A stretch of DNA of 8,822 nucleotides from Methanobacteriaceae archaeon (GCA_030681145.1 JAUXXK010000101.1:1-8822), one strand, 5' to 3'. Counted from the first letter of the stretch, positions 1 through 7,475 are shown. Made by a program: numbers and translations. The notes: generated from the sequence alone by a model not told the origin.

Positions 1-1894
1 TTCTGAGTTTGCTGATTTGATTATCGATTTCAGTTATTCTATCAATATTTTTTGGGACGTCGTTTTGTAATAATTCTAATTCATGTAATAAATGCTTTTT
101 TTCGGCATTAATTCGTTCTAATTCCGGTTTAATTTTAGGAACTTCAAGAACTGTTTCATCAAATAGTTTCATGCCTTCAAATTCTTCGATTAAACTATTT
201 CCACACATTATTTTATGATCGAGATTTGGTAATGGTTTAATATCTTGAATATTTTCTTCATCTACAACAAGTGAAAGCCAGAATCGTAATTTAGTTATAT
301 CAACTGCAGATGAGTCTATGTCTACACCGTATAAACAATTTTCAATGGTTTCTCGTTTCAAAATATAATGTTTTGTTTCAATTTCAGATAATATTGAGAG
401 TATAGATCTGGCTCTGACTATTTCATTCATCATTCCAACGGGAAATGCTCCTGAACCCACTGCGGGATCAACTACTTTTATATCTTTCAGTAATTGATTA
501 ATACTTTCAGAATTTTCTTTTATAGATTCTGGCATAGTTTTGTATGGTACAGCTTTACCATATTTTTTCTTTTGTTCTTGTTGTTTTATTATGGTATCAA
601 GTGCAAATTCTCCTTTTTGAATGAAGTATTCAATATCTTCCTGTGATATCTCAGAAAGATTTGTTTTAAGATAATTTATAAGGCTCTGTTGGCACATGTA
701 ATGTACGATTTCTCTAGGAGTGTAAAAAGCACCTTTTGATTTTCGATCTATGACTTCTAAAAGGTTTTCAAAGACTTTACCTAGCATTTCAGGGTCAACT
801 GCGACTTCTTTTTCTAAAGGTTCATCTTCTTTAATTGTGAAGTTAAATAAATCAAAAGTGTGCAATATTTTTTTGAAAATTTTGTTATCTAATGTTATAT
901 CTGTACCGACCCAATCGTAGTCATTTGCAGGTTCAAAAAGTCCTCCATTAAGGAATGGTATCCTACAATCAAATTTACTGTAGTAATCACCATCTCTTTC
1001 TGTTGCTAAAGCTTCATAGAATAGTGGTTCTAGTATGTCATTGAAAAAGTTATCATAACTTCCCATTTCACCATCAAATAATTTTCTTAAGAAATTTTTA
1101 GGCCCTTCACCCCAAGAGTTTTGTTTGCTTACTCCAAGCCATCCTTTTTTTTGTAGGAAGTAGATAAAGACTATTTGTCCTAATAGTTTTTTGGCAAAAT
1201 CAGTAGTTAATATATTGTTTTCAAGGAATTCTTGTTCTATGACTGGATCATTTTTGATAACATCTTCTAATGATTCTTTTAAATCTATGAATAGTTTTTT
1301 ATATTCTGTGAAGAATTCTTTGGTTACACTTTCGATACCAAATGATGCTTCTATTTGTTCTAATGTGGGTTTAGTATCTTCTTCTCTGATCAAATCTAGA
1401 AATTGGCTTCTGCATGTGTGGTTGGGTTCATTTAGTCCCACTAAATATGAAGATCGTTTTGCGGGAGTTAGTTTAGTTTTAGTTTTTACTTTTCCATTTT
1501 CTTTTACGAGTTCATATTCCATCTTTACGAAAGAAAATCGCCAGTCTTCTGGTTCATCTCCATAAAATGCAACCAACGCGGCATCTCTGTCGTTTTTTTC
1601 TAAAAATTTAGCGCTTAAATTTCTTTGCATGGTTCTAGCGCGGTCTCTAGAGCTAGTTCTTTTCAGTCCCACTGCAAAGACTTGGATGAAGTTTTTAGAG
1701 TCATCCATATAGGTTCCTAAGCTATCGAAAGCTTCTACGAAATCAGTATATTCTGTAGGAATATAACGATTCATATCAGTTGGATTTAATCTGAAATCAT
1801 TGAATAATTCTTTGATAAAGTTACCAAATTTATTAATATCAAATTCAGAAAGGAATGTTTCATTTAATATCGTTTCTGCACTTTGTTTATCCAT
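1..1894 (-). CDS. Eco57I/PglX-like adenine-N6 DNA methyltransferase (partial, C-terminus beyond left edge)
   Basis: A continuous reading frame of 631 codons starts at ATG 1894-1892 and runs without a stop to the left edge. It reads as the N-terminal part of a large class-gamma-type N6-adenine methyltransferase of the Eco57I/type IIG/PglX kind. Visible landmarks, with approximate residues, are DPEMLGKVFENLLE (368-380), KSKGAFYTPREIVHYM (385-400), the SAM-binding motif I DPAVGSGAFPVG (476-487), GVDIDSSAVDITKLRFWLSL (521-540) and KIMCGNSLIEE (559-569). The catalytic NPPY motif and target-recognition domain should lie beyond the window, as these proteins usually exceed 1000 residues. I see no clear PD-(D/E)xK nuclease motif in the N-terminal part, so cleavage may be done by the upstream nuclease-helicase. 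The start follows GGCGAT at 4 nt and sits 1 nt after the helicase stop, so the two are almost surely co-translated. Family confidence is high; the exact defence system is uncertain. Confidence 0.9.
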   Translation of the reverse strand, partial: MDKQSAETILNETFLSEFDINKFGNFIKELFNDFRLNPTDMNRYIPTEYTDFVEAFDSLGTYMDDSKNFIQVFAVGLKRTSSRDRARTMQRNLSAKFLEKNDRDAALVAFYGDEPEDWRFSFVKMEYELVKENGKVKTKTKLTPAKRSSYLVGLNEPNHTCRSQFLDLIREEDTKPTLEQIEASFGIESVTKEFFTEYKKLFIDLKESLEDVIKNDPVIEQEFLENNILTTDFAKKLLGQIVFIYFLQKKGWLGVSKQNSWGEGPKNFLRKLFDGEMGSYDNFFNDILEPLFYEALATERDGDYYSKFDCRIPFLNGGLFEPANDYDWVGTDITLDNKIFKKILHTFDLFNFTIKEDEPLEKEVAVDPEMLGKVFENLLEVIDRKSKGAFYTPREIVHYMCQQSLINYLKTNLSEISQEDIEYFIQKGEFALDTIIKQQEQKKKYGKAVPYKTMPESIKENSESINQLLKDIKVVDPAVGSGAFPVGMMNEIVRARSILSILSEIETKHYILKRETIENCLYGVDIDSSAVDITKLRFWLSLVVDEENIQDIKPLPNLDHKIMCGNSLIEEFEGMKLFDETVLEVPKIKPELERINAEKKHLLHELELLQNDVPKNIDRITEIDNQISKLR

Positions 1895-1895
1895 T

Positions 1896-4800
1896 TTAAT
1901 CGCCTTTTAGTAGATATTCCGACAATATAACTTCTTTAGGTCCTGAGGTATCGGCTGCATTTGTAACAAAAGTTTTATTGAAGTATTCTGGAGCAATCCC
2001 AGATTTTAGTTTTGCTAAAATTTTTAAAGGTTCAATTTCATCTTTAATATTGTTTAATATTTTTTTCATGGTCCCCTTGGGTAGTGAACCTTCTTTTAGT
2101 AATGTTAAAACATCTTGGATGTATTCTTCATCATGATCAGTGAATTGTTTTGATCTTGCTATGGCCTTTAGTCGTTTAATGAGTTGGTTTTCATAGCCAC
2201 CACCCCTTGTCTTAACTAGTGGCTCCTCTTCAAATTGGAAAATAGATGAAAATTCATTTTTATTTAAATTTAAATATTCATAAAAATTTGGGCCTAATTT
2301 CTCTTTTTTAGTTTTTTCACCTGATTTAAGAATTTCAGCAGCTTTAAAGAAATCTATTTCCTCAATAGCAGTTCCATCATTCATGAATACCTTTCTTAAT
2401 TTCCCTTTACGGAAAAATGTTAAAAGAGAATCATGTTCTATTTCATGATTTTTAGCAGTTCTAGATTTTTTAGGTAATCTTTTTATTTTTTCAAAAAGAT
2501 TTCTATTGTTATCCCTGATATCTCTTAGGAAAGTGAGATATTTCAGTTCAGTATCTTCTTCCTCATCTTCTCCAGTAATTGTGCTTTTTGATGTTAATTT
2601 TACAAATAAATCATGTGATTTGATTTCTTCATCAGTAAGCAGTTTTGAATCATTACCTAACATTTCAATAAATGCTTTGATTTTAGCCTCAGCAGCTTCT
2701 TTAAGACTTATATTCTCATTTATTTTGCTTGCAGGGAAGAAATTATAAATGAAAATTTCATCAAATTTAGTATCCACTCTTTGCACACGCCCTACTCTTT
2801 GCATCATTCTAGTAGGATTCCAAGGAATATCATAATTAATAACTACATTAGAACGATGTAAATTCACTCCCTGGGATAAAACATCTGTTGAAATAAGAAT
2901 ACGATAATCGTCTGCTTGATTACTTGATTTAGCATCAAAATTTTGAATAATAGTGCTTCTTAATGAATCAGATGAACTTCCAGAAAAATACATGACTTTA
3001 TTATCAAATAATGGGTTTAATTTCTTTGTAAGGTAATCTGCAGTCTCTTTAGACTCTGTAAAAACTACTATTTTACCACTAAGATTTTTATCCTGGAATA
3101 ATCTTTTAATGAATTCATCTACTTTTGGGTCACTGATCACATCTTTCCATAGGTCCTGTATTTCCTCTAAAAGTTTCAAATCATATTCTAGATCTTCTAT
3201 TAAGCGAGAATTAAAATCTTCTGAAGCGTACTTGGTAACTTTTTCTTCTGCAATGAGTTTTTGAATAGCTTCATCATCATCATTTTCTAATAATTCAAAG
3301 ATTTTTTGGATATCTTTACTAATGTAAACATTTCCTTTTTTATATTCTTCAATGAATTTTTTGTAAGAAAAGATGAATCGTCCAACTGATTTTTTAAATG
3401 CAAAAAAACTACTTTCTAATCTCTTTAAAAGCAATATTTTCATGAATTTTCCCATGTTAGTTTGAGGAGCTTCCATTAACATGATTTTCTTCTTAAGATA
3501 CAGTAATGGAGTATATCTAGCGTAAGTAAACTCATCAGTTATTAATTCTAAAGTTCTGTTGAAAATATTATCCATTTCTTCATCGAACTCGTAAATAATG
3601 GGTTCTGGATCATTAACCTCTGGAAACTTTAACTCTTGCTTCTCTAAGTCTTTAGCATAATATTTCATGACACTAGTACGCGTACGCCTTACCATAAGAT
3701 ACTGAAGAACATTTTCACGAATATCTTCAGCATTTTCCTGTACTATTCTCAAATACTCTTCTTTATCTGTCTGACGATCTAATCCATTAAGTCGCCGTTC
3801 AAGGCTTTTGAAATAGATTTCTAAGTCCCTAACCTTAGGATTAGGAAGTGTAGATTTATGAGAATTCTGGAAAAGTTTTATTTGACTTAAAATATCCATG
3901 GGAGTATTGTTTAATGGAGTTGCAGTAACTAAAATAACCCTTTTACCCCTACAGATTTGGAATAACTTTTCATACATTTGTGTAGATTCATTTCTAAAAT
4001 CATGAGCTTCATCAATAAAGACATTTTTGTACTGTTCAGTACCATTCTGTATAATCTGATCAAGTTTTCCTCTAGATTCATATTCATATTGATTTATTCC
4101 AAATTTATAGAATACATTGGGCCATGAACCTGGATTTTTTTTATCCAAAAGAACTGGTGGTGCTATTATCAGACTTCCTCCGTCTAATTGCTGAGCTAAT
4201 AATGCAGAAATGTATGTTTTCCCTAGACCCACTACATCAGATATGAATACTCCACCATATTCTTCTAGTTTCATTTTTGCATCCATTACTGCGTCTTTTT
4301 GGTATTTTAAATCCATGAAGTCGCTTGGAAGAAACTCTTTGTACATTTCACTTTGGTCTAGATTTATTTTCTCCTTTAAATATTCATAAAGGAATTTTAA
4401 ATAAAGTTCATATGGTGTAATTGAATCATTTAGCCAGGTTTCCTTTCTAATAGTTTCAATATATTTTTCAGAAACATCTATTGAATCATCCCATAATTCA
4501 TTGAATTTATCTAATGAAAATTCATAATCATTCCTATTTTTCAATTCAACGTTAAATTCAAGATTATTTTTGAGGCCCGATTTTGTAAAGTTGCTTGATC
4601 CAGTGATAACCCGTCCCACATCTCGATCATCTTCTTTAAAACTCATAATATAAAGTTTAGCATGAATTTTTTCTGAAGGATATACTTTTATCTCCAGTTT
4701 TCCAGATCTTAGCCACTCAATAAACTTTCCAATACCTTTCTCAACTCTAAAAGAGTCTTCAGATATTTCCATTTCTTTAGCTATTTCATTAGAAAAGTCA

Positions 4801-5060
4801 TTTTTGGCCTCTTTATGAGAAAGCCTAGAAGTATCTTTAGATTCCTCAATAAGATCAAAAGTATTCCTATCAGTACTTATACCAATTAAAACCCTAATTT
4901 TTTCAGTATTTTCAAGTGATTTATAAATAGAATGAAATCCACTAGTGTAAAAATAACCAACAAGAACATCAAAAAACTTTGTATCTTTAATAAGTGTATT
5001 GAACCTTTCAGAAAGAGTATTTTCATCTTCGTTTGTAATAAAAGTAAGATCATTAACCAC
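1896..5060 (-). CDS. PLD-nuclease/SNF2-type helicase fusion, defence-associated
   Basis: This 1054-residue protein carries an N-terminal phospholipase-D-like nuclease domain (about 1-200) with one HKD-like motif: H133, K135 and GSSNFT at 154-159. PLD nucleases act as dimers, so one motif per chain is normal. A superfamily 2 SNF2-type helicase follows: YQKDAV (253-258), Walker A GLGKT (278-282), DEAH (350-353), TATP (379-382), a long helical insertion (about 480-650), VVFTESK (665-671), STDVLSQGVNL (724-734) and the arginine-finger motif QRVGRVQRV (754-762). The C-terminal 250 residues are charged and unassigned. The predicted role is ATP-driven translocation on DNA coupled to cleavage, in partnership with the methyltransferase that follows after 1 nt. 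The start is GTG preceded by GGGGCGAT; no in-frame ATG lies close upstream. DrmD of class 1 DISARM is a possible relative, but that system has PLD as a separate gene. Confidence 0.92.
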   Translation of the reverse strand: MVNDLTFITNEDENTLSERFNTLIKDTKFFDVLVGYFYTSGFHSIYKSLENTEKIRVLIGISTDRNTFDLIEESKDTSRLSHKEAKNDFSNEIAKEMEISEDSFRVEKGIGKFIEWLRSGKLEIKVYPSEKIHAKLYIMSFKEDDRDVGRVITGSSNFTKSGLKNNLEFNVELKNRNDYEFSLDKFNELWDDSIDVSEKYIETIRKETWLNDSITPYELYLKFLYEYLKEKINLDQSEMYKEFLPSDFMDLKYQKDAVMDAKMKLEEYGGVFISDVVGLGKTYISALLAQQLDGGSLIIAPPVLLDKKNPGSWPNVFYKFGINQYEYESRGKLDQIIQNGTEQYKNVFIDEAHDFRNESTQMYEKLFQICRGKRVILVTATPLNNTPMDILSQIKLFQNSHKSTLPNPKVRDLEIYFKSLERRLNGLDRQTDKEEYLRIVQENAEDIRENVLQYLMVRRTRTSVMKYYAKDLEKQELKFPEVNDPEPIIYEFDEEMDNIFNRTLELITDEFTYARYTPLLYLKKKIMLMEAPQTNMGKFMKILLLKRLESSFFAFKKSVGRFIFSYKKFIEEYKKGNVYISKDIQKIFELLENDDDEAIQKLIAEEKVTKYASEDFNSRLIEDLEYDLKLLEEIQDLWKDVISDPKVDEFIKRLFQDKNLSGKIVVFTESKETADYLTKKLNPLFDNKVMYFSGSSSDSLRSTIIQNFDAKSSNQADDYRILISTDVLSQGVNLHRSNVVINYDIPWNPTRMMQRVGRVQRVDTKFDEIFIYNFFPASKINENISLKEAAEAKIKAFIEMLGNDSKLLTDEEIKSHDLFVKLTSKSTITGEDEEEDTELKYLTFLRDIRDNNRNLFEKIKRLPKKSRTAKNHEIEHDSLLTFFRKGKLRKVFMNDGTAIEEIDFFKAAEILKSGEKTKKEKLGPNFYEYLNLNKNEFSSIFQFEEEPLVKTRGGGYENQLIKRLKAIARSKQFTDHDEEYIQDVLTLLKEGSLPKGTMKKILNNIKDEIEPLKILAKLKSGIAPEYFNKTFVTNAADTSGPKEVILSEYLLKGD

Positions 5061-5144
5061 ATCATCGCCCCAAATACTGTTCTAGAATCTTAAATCAAAT
5101 CAATTACTTCATTCTATTAATTATTTAATCCAATAATTTTAGTT

Positions 5145-5171
5145 TAATAACTATTTTATAACTAGTTATTA
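5145..5171 (-). promoter_or_regulatory. Candidate promoter and operator of the helicase-methylase operon
   Basis: Perfect 9-bp inverted arms, TAATAACTA at 5145-5153 and TAGTTATTA at 5163-5171, are separated by 9 nt. The spacer and inner arm edge read TATAAAAT on the minus strand (5160-5153), a good archaeal TATA-like box about 93 nt upstream of the GTG start. The right arm also overlaps a 10-bp palindrome, TAACTAGTTA (5159-5168). A dimeric regulator bound here would compete with TBP, so this is a plausible repression site. The operator role is inference. Confidence 0.4.
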
Positions 5172-5212
5172 TAATTAAAGAAATAGATAGCCTCTTTAAT
5201 TCCGAATATGAA

Positions 5213-5224
5213 TATATATTTATA
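5213..5224 (-). promoter_or_regulatory. Alternative TATA-like box for the helicase operon
   Basis: On the minus strand this reads TATAAATATATA, close to the archaeal TTTATATA consensus. It lies about 150 nt upstream of the helicase start and just beyond the end of the HEPN gene. It would give a leader of about 125 nt. Such strings arise easily in AT-rich DNA, so this is only a candidate, competing with the box at 5153-5160. Confidence 0.25.
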
Positions 5225-5229
5225 GCATT

Positions 5230-5251
5230 CTTTCAAAAAATGATAAGAAAG
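5230..5251 (-). terminator. Weak terminator candidate after the HEPN gene
   Basis: Directly after the HEPN stop the minus strand has a CTTTC/GAAAG pair enclosing a run of six T (5240-5235). Archaeal transcription can end at T-runs without a strong hairpin. The separate promoter candidates downstream fit termination here, but the signal is weak. Confidence 0.22.
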
Positions 5252-6004
5252 TTATAAAAATTTTTTTAATCCGTTTAAAAGATCATTTACTTCATTTTCA
5301 GTAATATCCTCAGGATGATCACATTTATTTCTAATACTTGCCCAATACTCTATTTTTTTTAGTTCTGAGATATCTATTTTTCCAGATTTATATAAATTCA
5401 TTGCTAATGGATATATAGTTTCTTTTAGTCCAAATTCAACATTATTATTGTAACAAATTGTCTGTAAATGTTTTTCTAATGCAACACCAGCCAATGCACC
5501 TGCTGCTCGCACGAATCCATTGTTTAGAAGAATTTCTGCCTCTTCTAATTCTTTTTCGACATAATCTGCTGAAATTAGATTTCTCAGATTTAGTTCTTTA
5601 GCTTCCAATACATCAGGTATGCTATTTAATATACCTCTTTGGATATCAAAAATGTTTAGAAAATTATCTCTAAATTTTAATTTATCTGGTTTATATAGAT
5701 CCTTATTAAATTGTAAAAAATTTATAATTAGAGGGTATTGATTTTTGAACTCATTCAATCTTTCTTCAACTAAATTTTCTGTAATTAATTGTAATGATGT
5801 AGAATACCATCTTTGGTAAAGTCGAAGAACAATCCTTTGTGTTTTTTTGACTTCTGAATTTGGTGTGTCCCAAAAATATTTAAATCCACAACGTTGTGGA
5901 TTGTGTATTATTTGTAACTTATTTGAAACATTTTCAAATTCACTTTCAATTTCATCTGAAATAGATTCTAAATCTTGAATTTTTTTTGTAATAGTCTCTA
6001 TCAA
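5252..6004 (-). CDS. HEPN-like domain protein with N-terminal helical region, candidate RNase
   Basis: This 250-residue protein is predicted to be almost all helical and soluble. Residues 1-35 look like a coiled coil. A central segment around CGFKYFW (39-45) and LRLYQRWYSTSLQL (60-73) is not recognised. The C-terminal about 100 residues resemble a HEPN domain: AEILLNNGFVRAAGALAGVA (156-175), then YWASIRNKCDHPEDIT (220-235) carrying the R-x4-H motif (R225, H230) typical of HEPN ribonucleases. HEPN proteins are common effectors in abortive-infection and toxin-antitoxin systems. The start is TTG, preceded by GAGGGAT at 4 nt; no ATG or GTG occurs in frame before the upstream stop at 6053-6055. 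It lies between the glycosylase (110 bp upstream) and the helicase (190 bp downstream), on the same strand. No nucleotidyltransferase (MNT) partner is visible, so a HEPN/MNT pair is not supported. The HEPN assignment is by motif only, and RNase activity is inference. Confidence 0.72.
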   Translation of the reverse strand: MIETITKKIQDLESISDEIESEFENVSNKLQIIHNPQRCGFKYFWDTPNSEVKKTQRIVLRLYQRWYSTSLQLITENLVEERLNEFKNQYPLIINFLQFNKDLYKPDKLKFRDNFLNIFDIQRGILNSIPDVLEAKELNLRNLISADYVEKELEEAEILLNNGFVRAAGALAGVALEKHLQTICYNNNVEFGLKETIYPLAMNLYKSGKIDISELKKIEYWASIRNKCDHPEDITENEVNDLLNGLKKFL

Positions 6005-6105
6005 TTGAATCCCTCTTAATAATAAAAGAATATAGACATTAGAAAATCTTAATTAGGATTTATTATGTCTTACCCCTTTTTTACCTGCGCGAACTAGCCA
6101 AACAC

Positions 6106-6117
6106 TTATTATAATTA
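6106..6117 (-). promoter_or_regulatory. Weak TATA-like box for the HEPN gene
   Basis: Just beyond the glycosylase stop the minus strand reads TAATTATAATAA, about 100 nt before the TTG start. The 110-bp gap and the box suggest the HEPN gene may have its own promoter, but read-through from the glycosylase is equally possible. Confidence 0.2.
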
Positions 6118-6888
6118 CCTCTGAAAACTGCAATATTTTTTTATTCCACATTCATCACATTTAGGATTTCTTTCAAGACAAATACCATCATCTAATCCGA
6201 GTTCTATATCTTCACCACTTTGACCATATTTAACAAAGCAGATATCTATGTACCTAATTGGAAGTCCTGTTGCATTACTAAACTTTTGACCTTGTAGAAC
6301 TGTTTTTAGTATTTGATTTTCATCTTCAATTAATCCTAGTCGTTTGAAAATACGTGCGATAACTCTATCTGGTTTTAAAACGGGTAATCCAATATCCGTC
6401 ATAAAGTGATAGGAGGTTATTCCTCCAAAATAATTGAATTTGTATTGTATTTCTTCTTTAAAAAGTAATAAGTTCTCCAATGATTCTGAAGGGTTAAAAT
6501 AATCAATATAATCTTTAAAAGAACCATATTCTCCAATTATTTCTTTAAAAACAATAGCATTATTGATGCATGCTTTTATTTTATTTTTATTCCGTATCAT
6601 ATAGGGATCTTTCATTATTTCATCAATCTTTGTCGAGTCATATGAACTAACTTCTTCAAAATTAGAGAAATAATTTTTAATTGTGGCTTTCTTTTTTTCT
6701 ACTGTACTTGCCTTAAATCCAGAATAAAACACTACTGGGAAAATATAATTGTAATATTCATCATCAGTTAGATTTCGGTCTTCATAGTGTTTAAATTGAC
6801 CATATACCTCATTAAACTCTCTTTCTGAAAACCTAGTTTTTTCTTTTAGAGTATGTTCTAACTTAAAAAAAATATCTTTATATTCTAT
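6115..6888 (-). CDS. HhH-GPD superfamily DNA glycosylase with iron-sulphur motif, non-canonical or lost start
   Basis: The frame encodes about 257 residues if read from ATA at 6888-6886, directly after an in-frame TAA. The first conventional start is GTG at 6732-6730 (205 residues). The 52 upstream codons are clearly protein-like (for example EREFNEVYGQFKHYEDRN), so the shorter version would lack part of the fold. Numbering from that GTG, NKNKIKACINNAIVFKEIIG (49-68) and SFKDYIDYF (71-79) resemble 3-methyladenine glycosylase I (Tag). GGITSYHFMTDIGLPVLKPD (103-122) fits the helix-hairpin-helix plus Asp region, with D122 in the catalytic position. The C-terminus has C185-x6-C192-x2-C195-x5-C201, the [4Fe-4S] motif of endonuclease III and MutY. 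The role is removal of a damaged or modified base from DNA; the substrate is unknown. ATA follows GGGGAT at 6 nt, as expected for initiation. The gene may be live with a rare start or disabled by ATG-to-ATA mutation. Confidence 0.78.
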   Translation of the reverse strand: MEYKDIFFKLEHTLKEKTRFSEREFNEVYGQFKHYEDRNLTDDEYYNYIFPVVFYSGFKASTVEKKKATIKNYFSNFEEVSSYDSTKIDEIMKDPYMIRNKNKIKACINNAIVFKEIIGEYGSFKDYIDYFNPSESLENLLLFKEEIQYKFNYFGGITSYHFMTDIGLPVLKPDRVIARIFKRLGLIEDENQILKTVLQGQKFSNATGLPIRYIDICFVKYGQSGEDIELGLDDGICLERNPKCDECGIKKYCSFQR

Positions 6889-6894
6889 TTAATC

Positions 6895-6900
6895 ATCCCC
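6895..6900 (-). promoter_or_regulatory. Ribosome-binding site of the glycosylase gene
   Basis: On the minus strand this reads GGGGAT, six nt before the ATA codon at 6888-6886. The same GG(N)GAT pattern sits 3-4 nt before the methylase, helicase and HEPN starts. It supports initiation at the ATA rather than at GTG 6732, which lacks such a site. Confidence 0.45.
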
Positions 6901-6983
6901 TAATGAAGTTAAAAGTACTATTCCCCATAACAAATGTATTTAATTATTAGTTTCTTTATTAAAAGATAAATTTACTAACTTTA

Positions 6984-6991
6984 TTATATAA
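6984..6991 (-). promoter_or_regulatory. TATA-like box for the glycosylase gene
   Basis: TTATATAA lies about 96 nt upstream of the proposed start in the divergent intergenic region. It is a palindrome, so it gives no direction by itself. Assignment to the minus strand rests on the gene order. Confidence 0.25.
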
Positions 6992-7040
6992 TTCTCATTG
7001 ATATTTACACATACTATACTAAATTATTTACTATTTTTAT

Positions 7041-7111
7041 TCACAAGGAATACTCACCAAATGCTCGCTATCTTAAGTTATATTATATTTAATCTTCTTT
7101 TATCCTTGTGA
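7041..7111. repeat. Spaced inverted repeat TCACAAGGA/TCCTTGTGA
   Basis: The 9-bp arms at 7041-7049 and 7103-7111 are perfect complements, separated by 53 nt. They contain more G and C than their surroundings and flank the candidate plus-strand TATA string at 7078-7090. Possible roles are a looped regulator site or an old element end. No evidence decides between them. Confidence 0.35.
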
Positions 7112-7154
7112 TAATTCATGAAAAGATTAATTAAAAAAAGATAAAAATAGTCTT

Positions 7155-7247
7155 ATGGAACATAGATGATTAAGGGAAAATAAAATTCATGATGATCCTC
7201 CTAACGAATCTGAGAGTCTAATAGTTAAAATTAGAGAGATAATTTAG
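7155..7247 (+). pseudogene. Tiny protein-like frame broken by TGA, ending in the next gene's ribosome-binding site
   Basis: From ATG at 7155 the frame reads MEHR, then TGA at 7167, then 25 protein-like codons (ending SESLIVKIREII) and TAG at 7245-7247. That TAG overlaps the AGGAGG of the next gene, a spacing typical of translationally coupled operon genes. There is no clear ribosome-binding site before 7155. It may be the 3' remnant of a gene whose 5' part has decayed, or chance. No family was recognised. Confidence 0.28.
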
Positions 7248-7251
7248 GAGG
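7246..7251 (+). promoter_or_regulatory. Strong ribosome-binding site (AGGAGG) of the 71-aa gene
   Basis: AGGAGG stands 8 nt before the ATG at 7260 and is the best ribosome-binding site in the window. It fixes the start of the small gene and is the main evidence that this gene is real. Confidence 0.8.
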
Positions 7252-7259
7252 CAGATAAT

Positions 7260-7475
7260 ATGAGGAGATATGATTCAAGAGTTATTAGATGCATTCGTAG
7301 TCACGATGTTAAAACCAAAATGGGAAAACAAACAATGACTGTAAAAGATTATATAATCCCTTTGGAGTTTAACCATCATTTCAATGAGGATGAAATAGTT
7401 AATATAGTAGGGAAAGATGATTTTGAATGGGTTTTAAATGCTCTAAAAAATTTAGAAAAGGATAAAAATAGTTAG
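7260..7475 (+). CDS. Small unrecognised protein (71 aa)
   Basis: It begins with ATG behind a strong AGGAGG site and encodes a charged, soluble protein without signal peptide or membrane segment. The N-terminal half is basic (RYDSRVIRCIRSHDVKTKMG, 3-22) and probably beta-rich (YIIPLEF, 31-37). The C-terminal half is acidic and helical (NEDEIVNIVGKDDFEWVLNA, 42-61). I do not recognise the family. It is the only plus-strand gene in the window and lies between two decayed small frames. A further open frame in -1 phase directly after the stop (7472-7564) raises the possibility that the protein was once longer. The size and charge would suit an antitoxin or small regulator, but nothing in the sequence shows such a role. 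Confidence 0.65.
   Translation: MRRYDSRVIRCIRSHDVKTKMGKQTMTVKDYIIPLEFNHHFNEDEIVNIVGKDDFEWVLNALKNLEKDKNS

Larger units (their letters stand above)
6889..7154. other. AT-rich divergent intergenic region
   Basis: The stretch between the minus-strand glycosylase and the plus-strand small gene holds no convincing coding frame up to 7154. It contains the glycosylase ribosome-binding site, a TATA-like box at 6984-6991, a second AT string at 7078-7090 (TTATATTATATTT) that could serve the plus strand, and an inverted repeat at 7041-7111. I see no tRNA, CRISPR or other RNA gene in it. Confidence 0.5.

Noticed and set aside
1191..1565. Plus-strand open frame of 124 codons
   Set aside because: It lies opposite the methyltransferase frame, has no ribosome-binding site, and its serine-rich translation is typical of an antisense shadow.
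2506..2748. Plus-strand open frame of 80 codons
   Set aside because: It lies opposite the helicase gene and its serine-rich translation mirrors acidic codons on the coding strand.
1896..6004. Calling the cluster a DISARM or BREX system
   Set aside because: Only a DrmD/DrmMI-like or PglX-like resemblance is visible; no DrmA, DrmB, separate PLD gene, PglZ or BrxC is in the window.
6080..6102. GC-richer patch between glycosylase and HEPN genes, minus strand containing GGCTAGTTCGCGC
   Set aside because: It briefly suggests a tRNA T-arm or an attachment site, but no matching stems or second copy could be found in the window.
7167..7169. TGA in the tiny frame as selenocysteine or recoded codon
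   Set aside because: There is no visible SECIS-like structure, no clear ribosome-binding site, and all other genes use TGA, TAA and TAG as ordinary stops.
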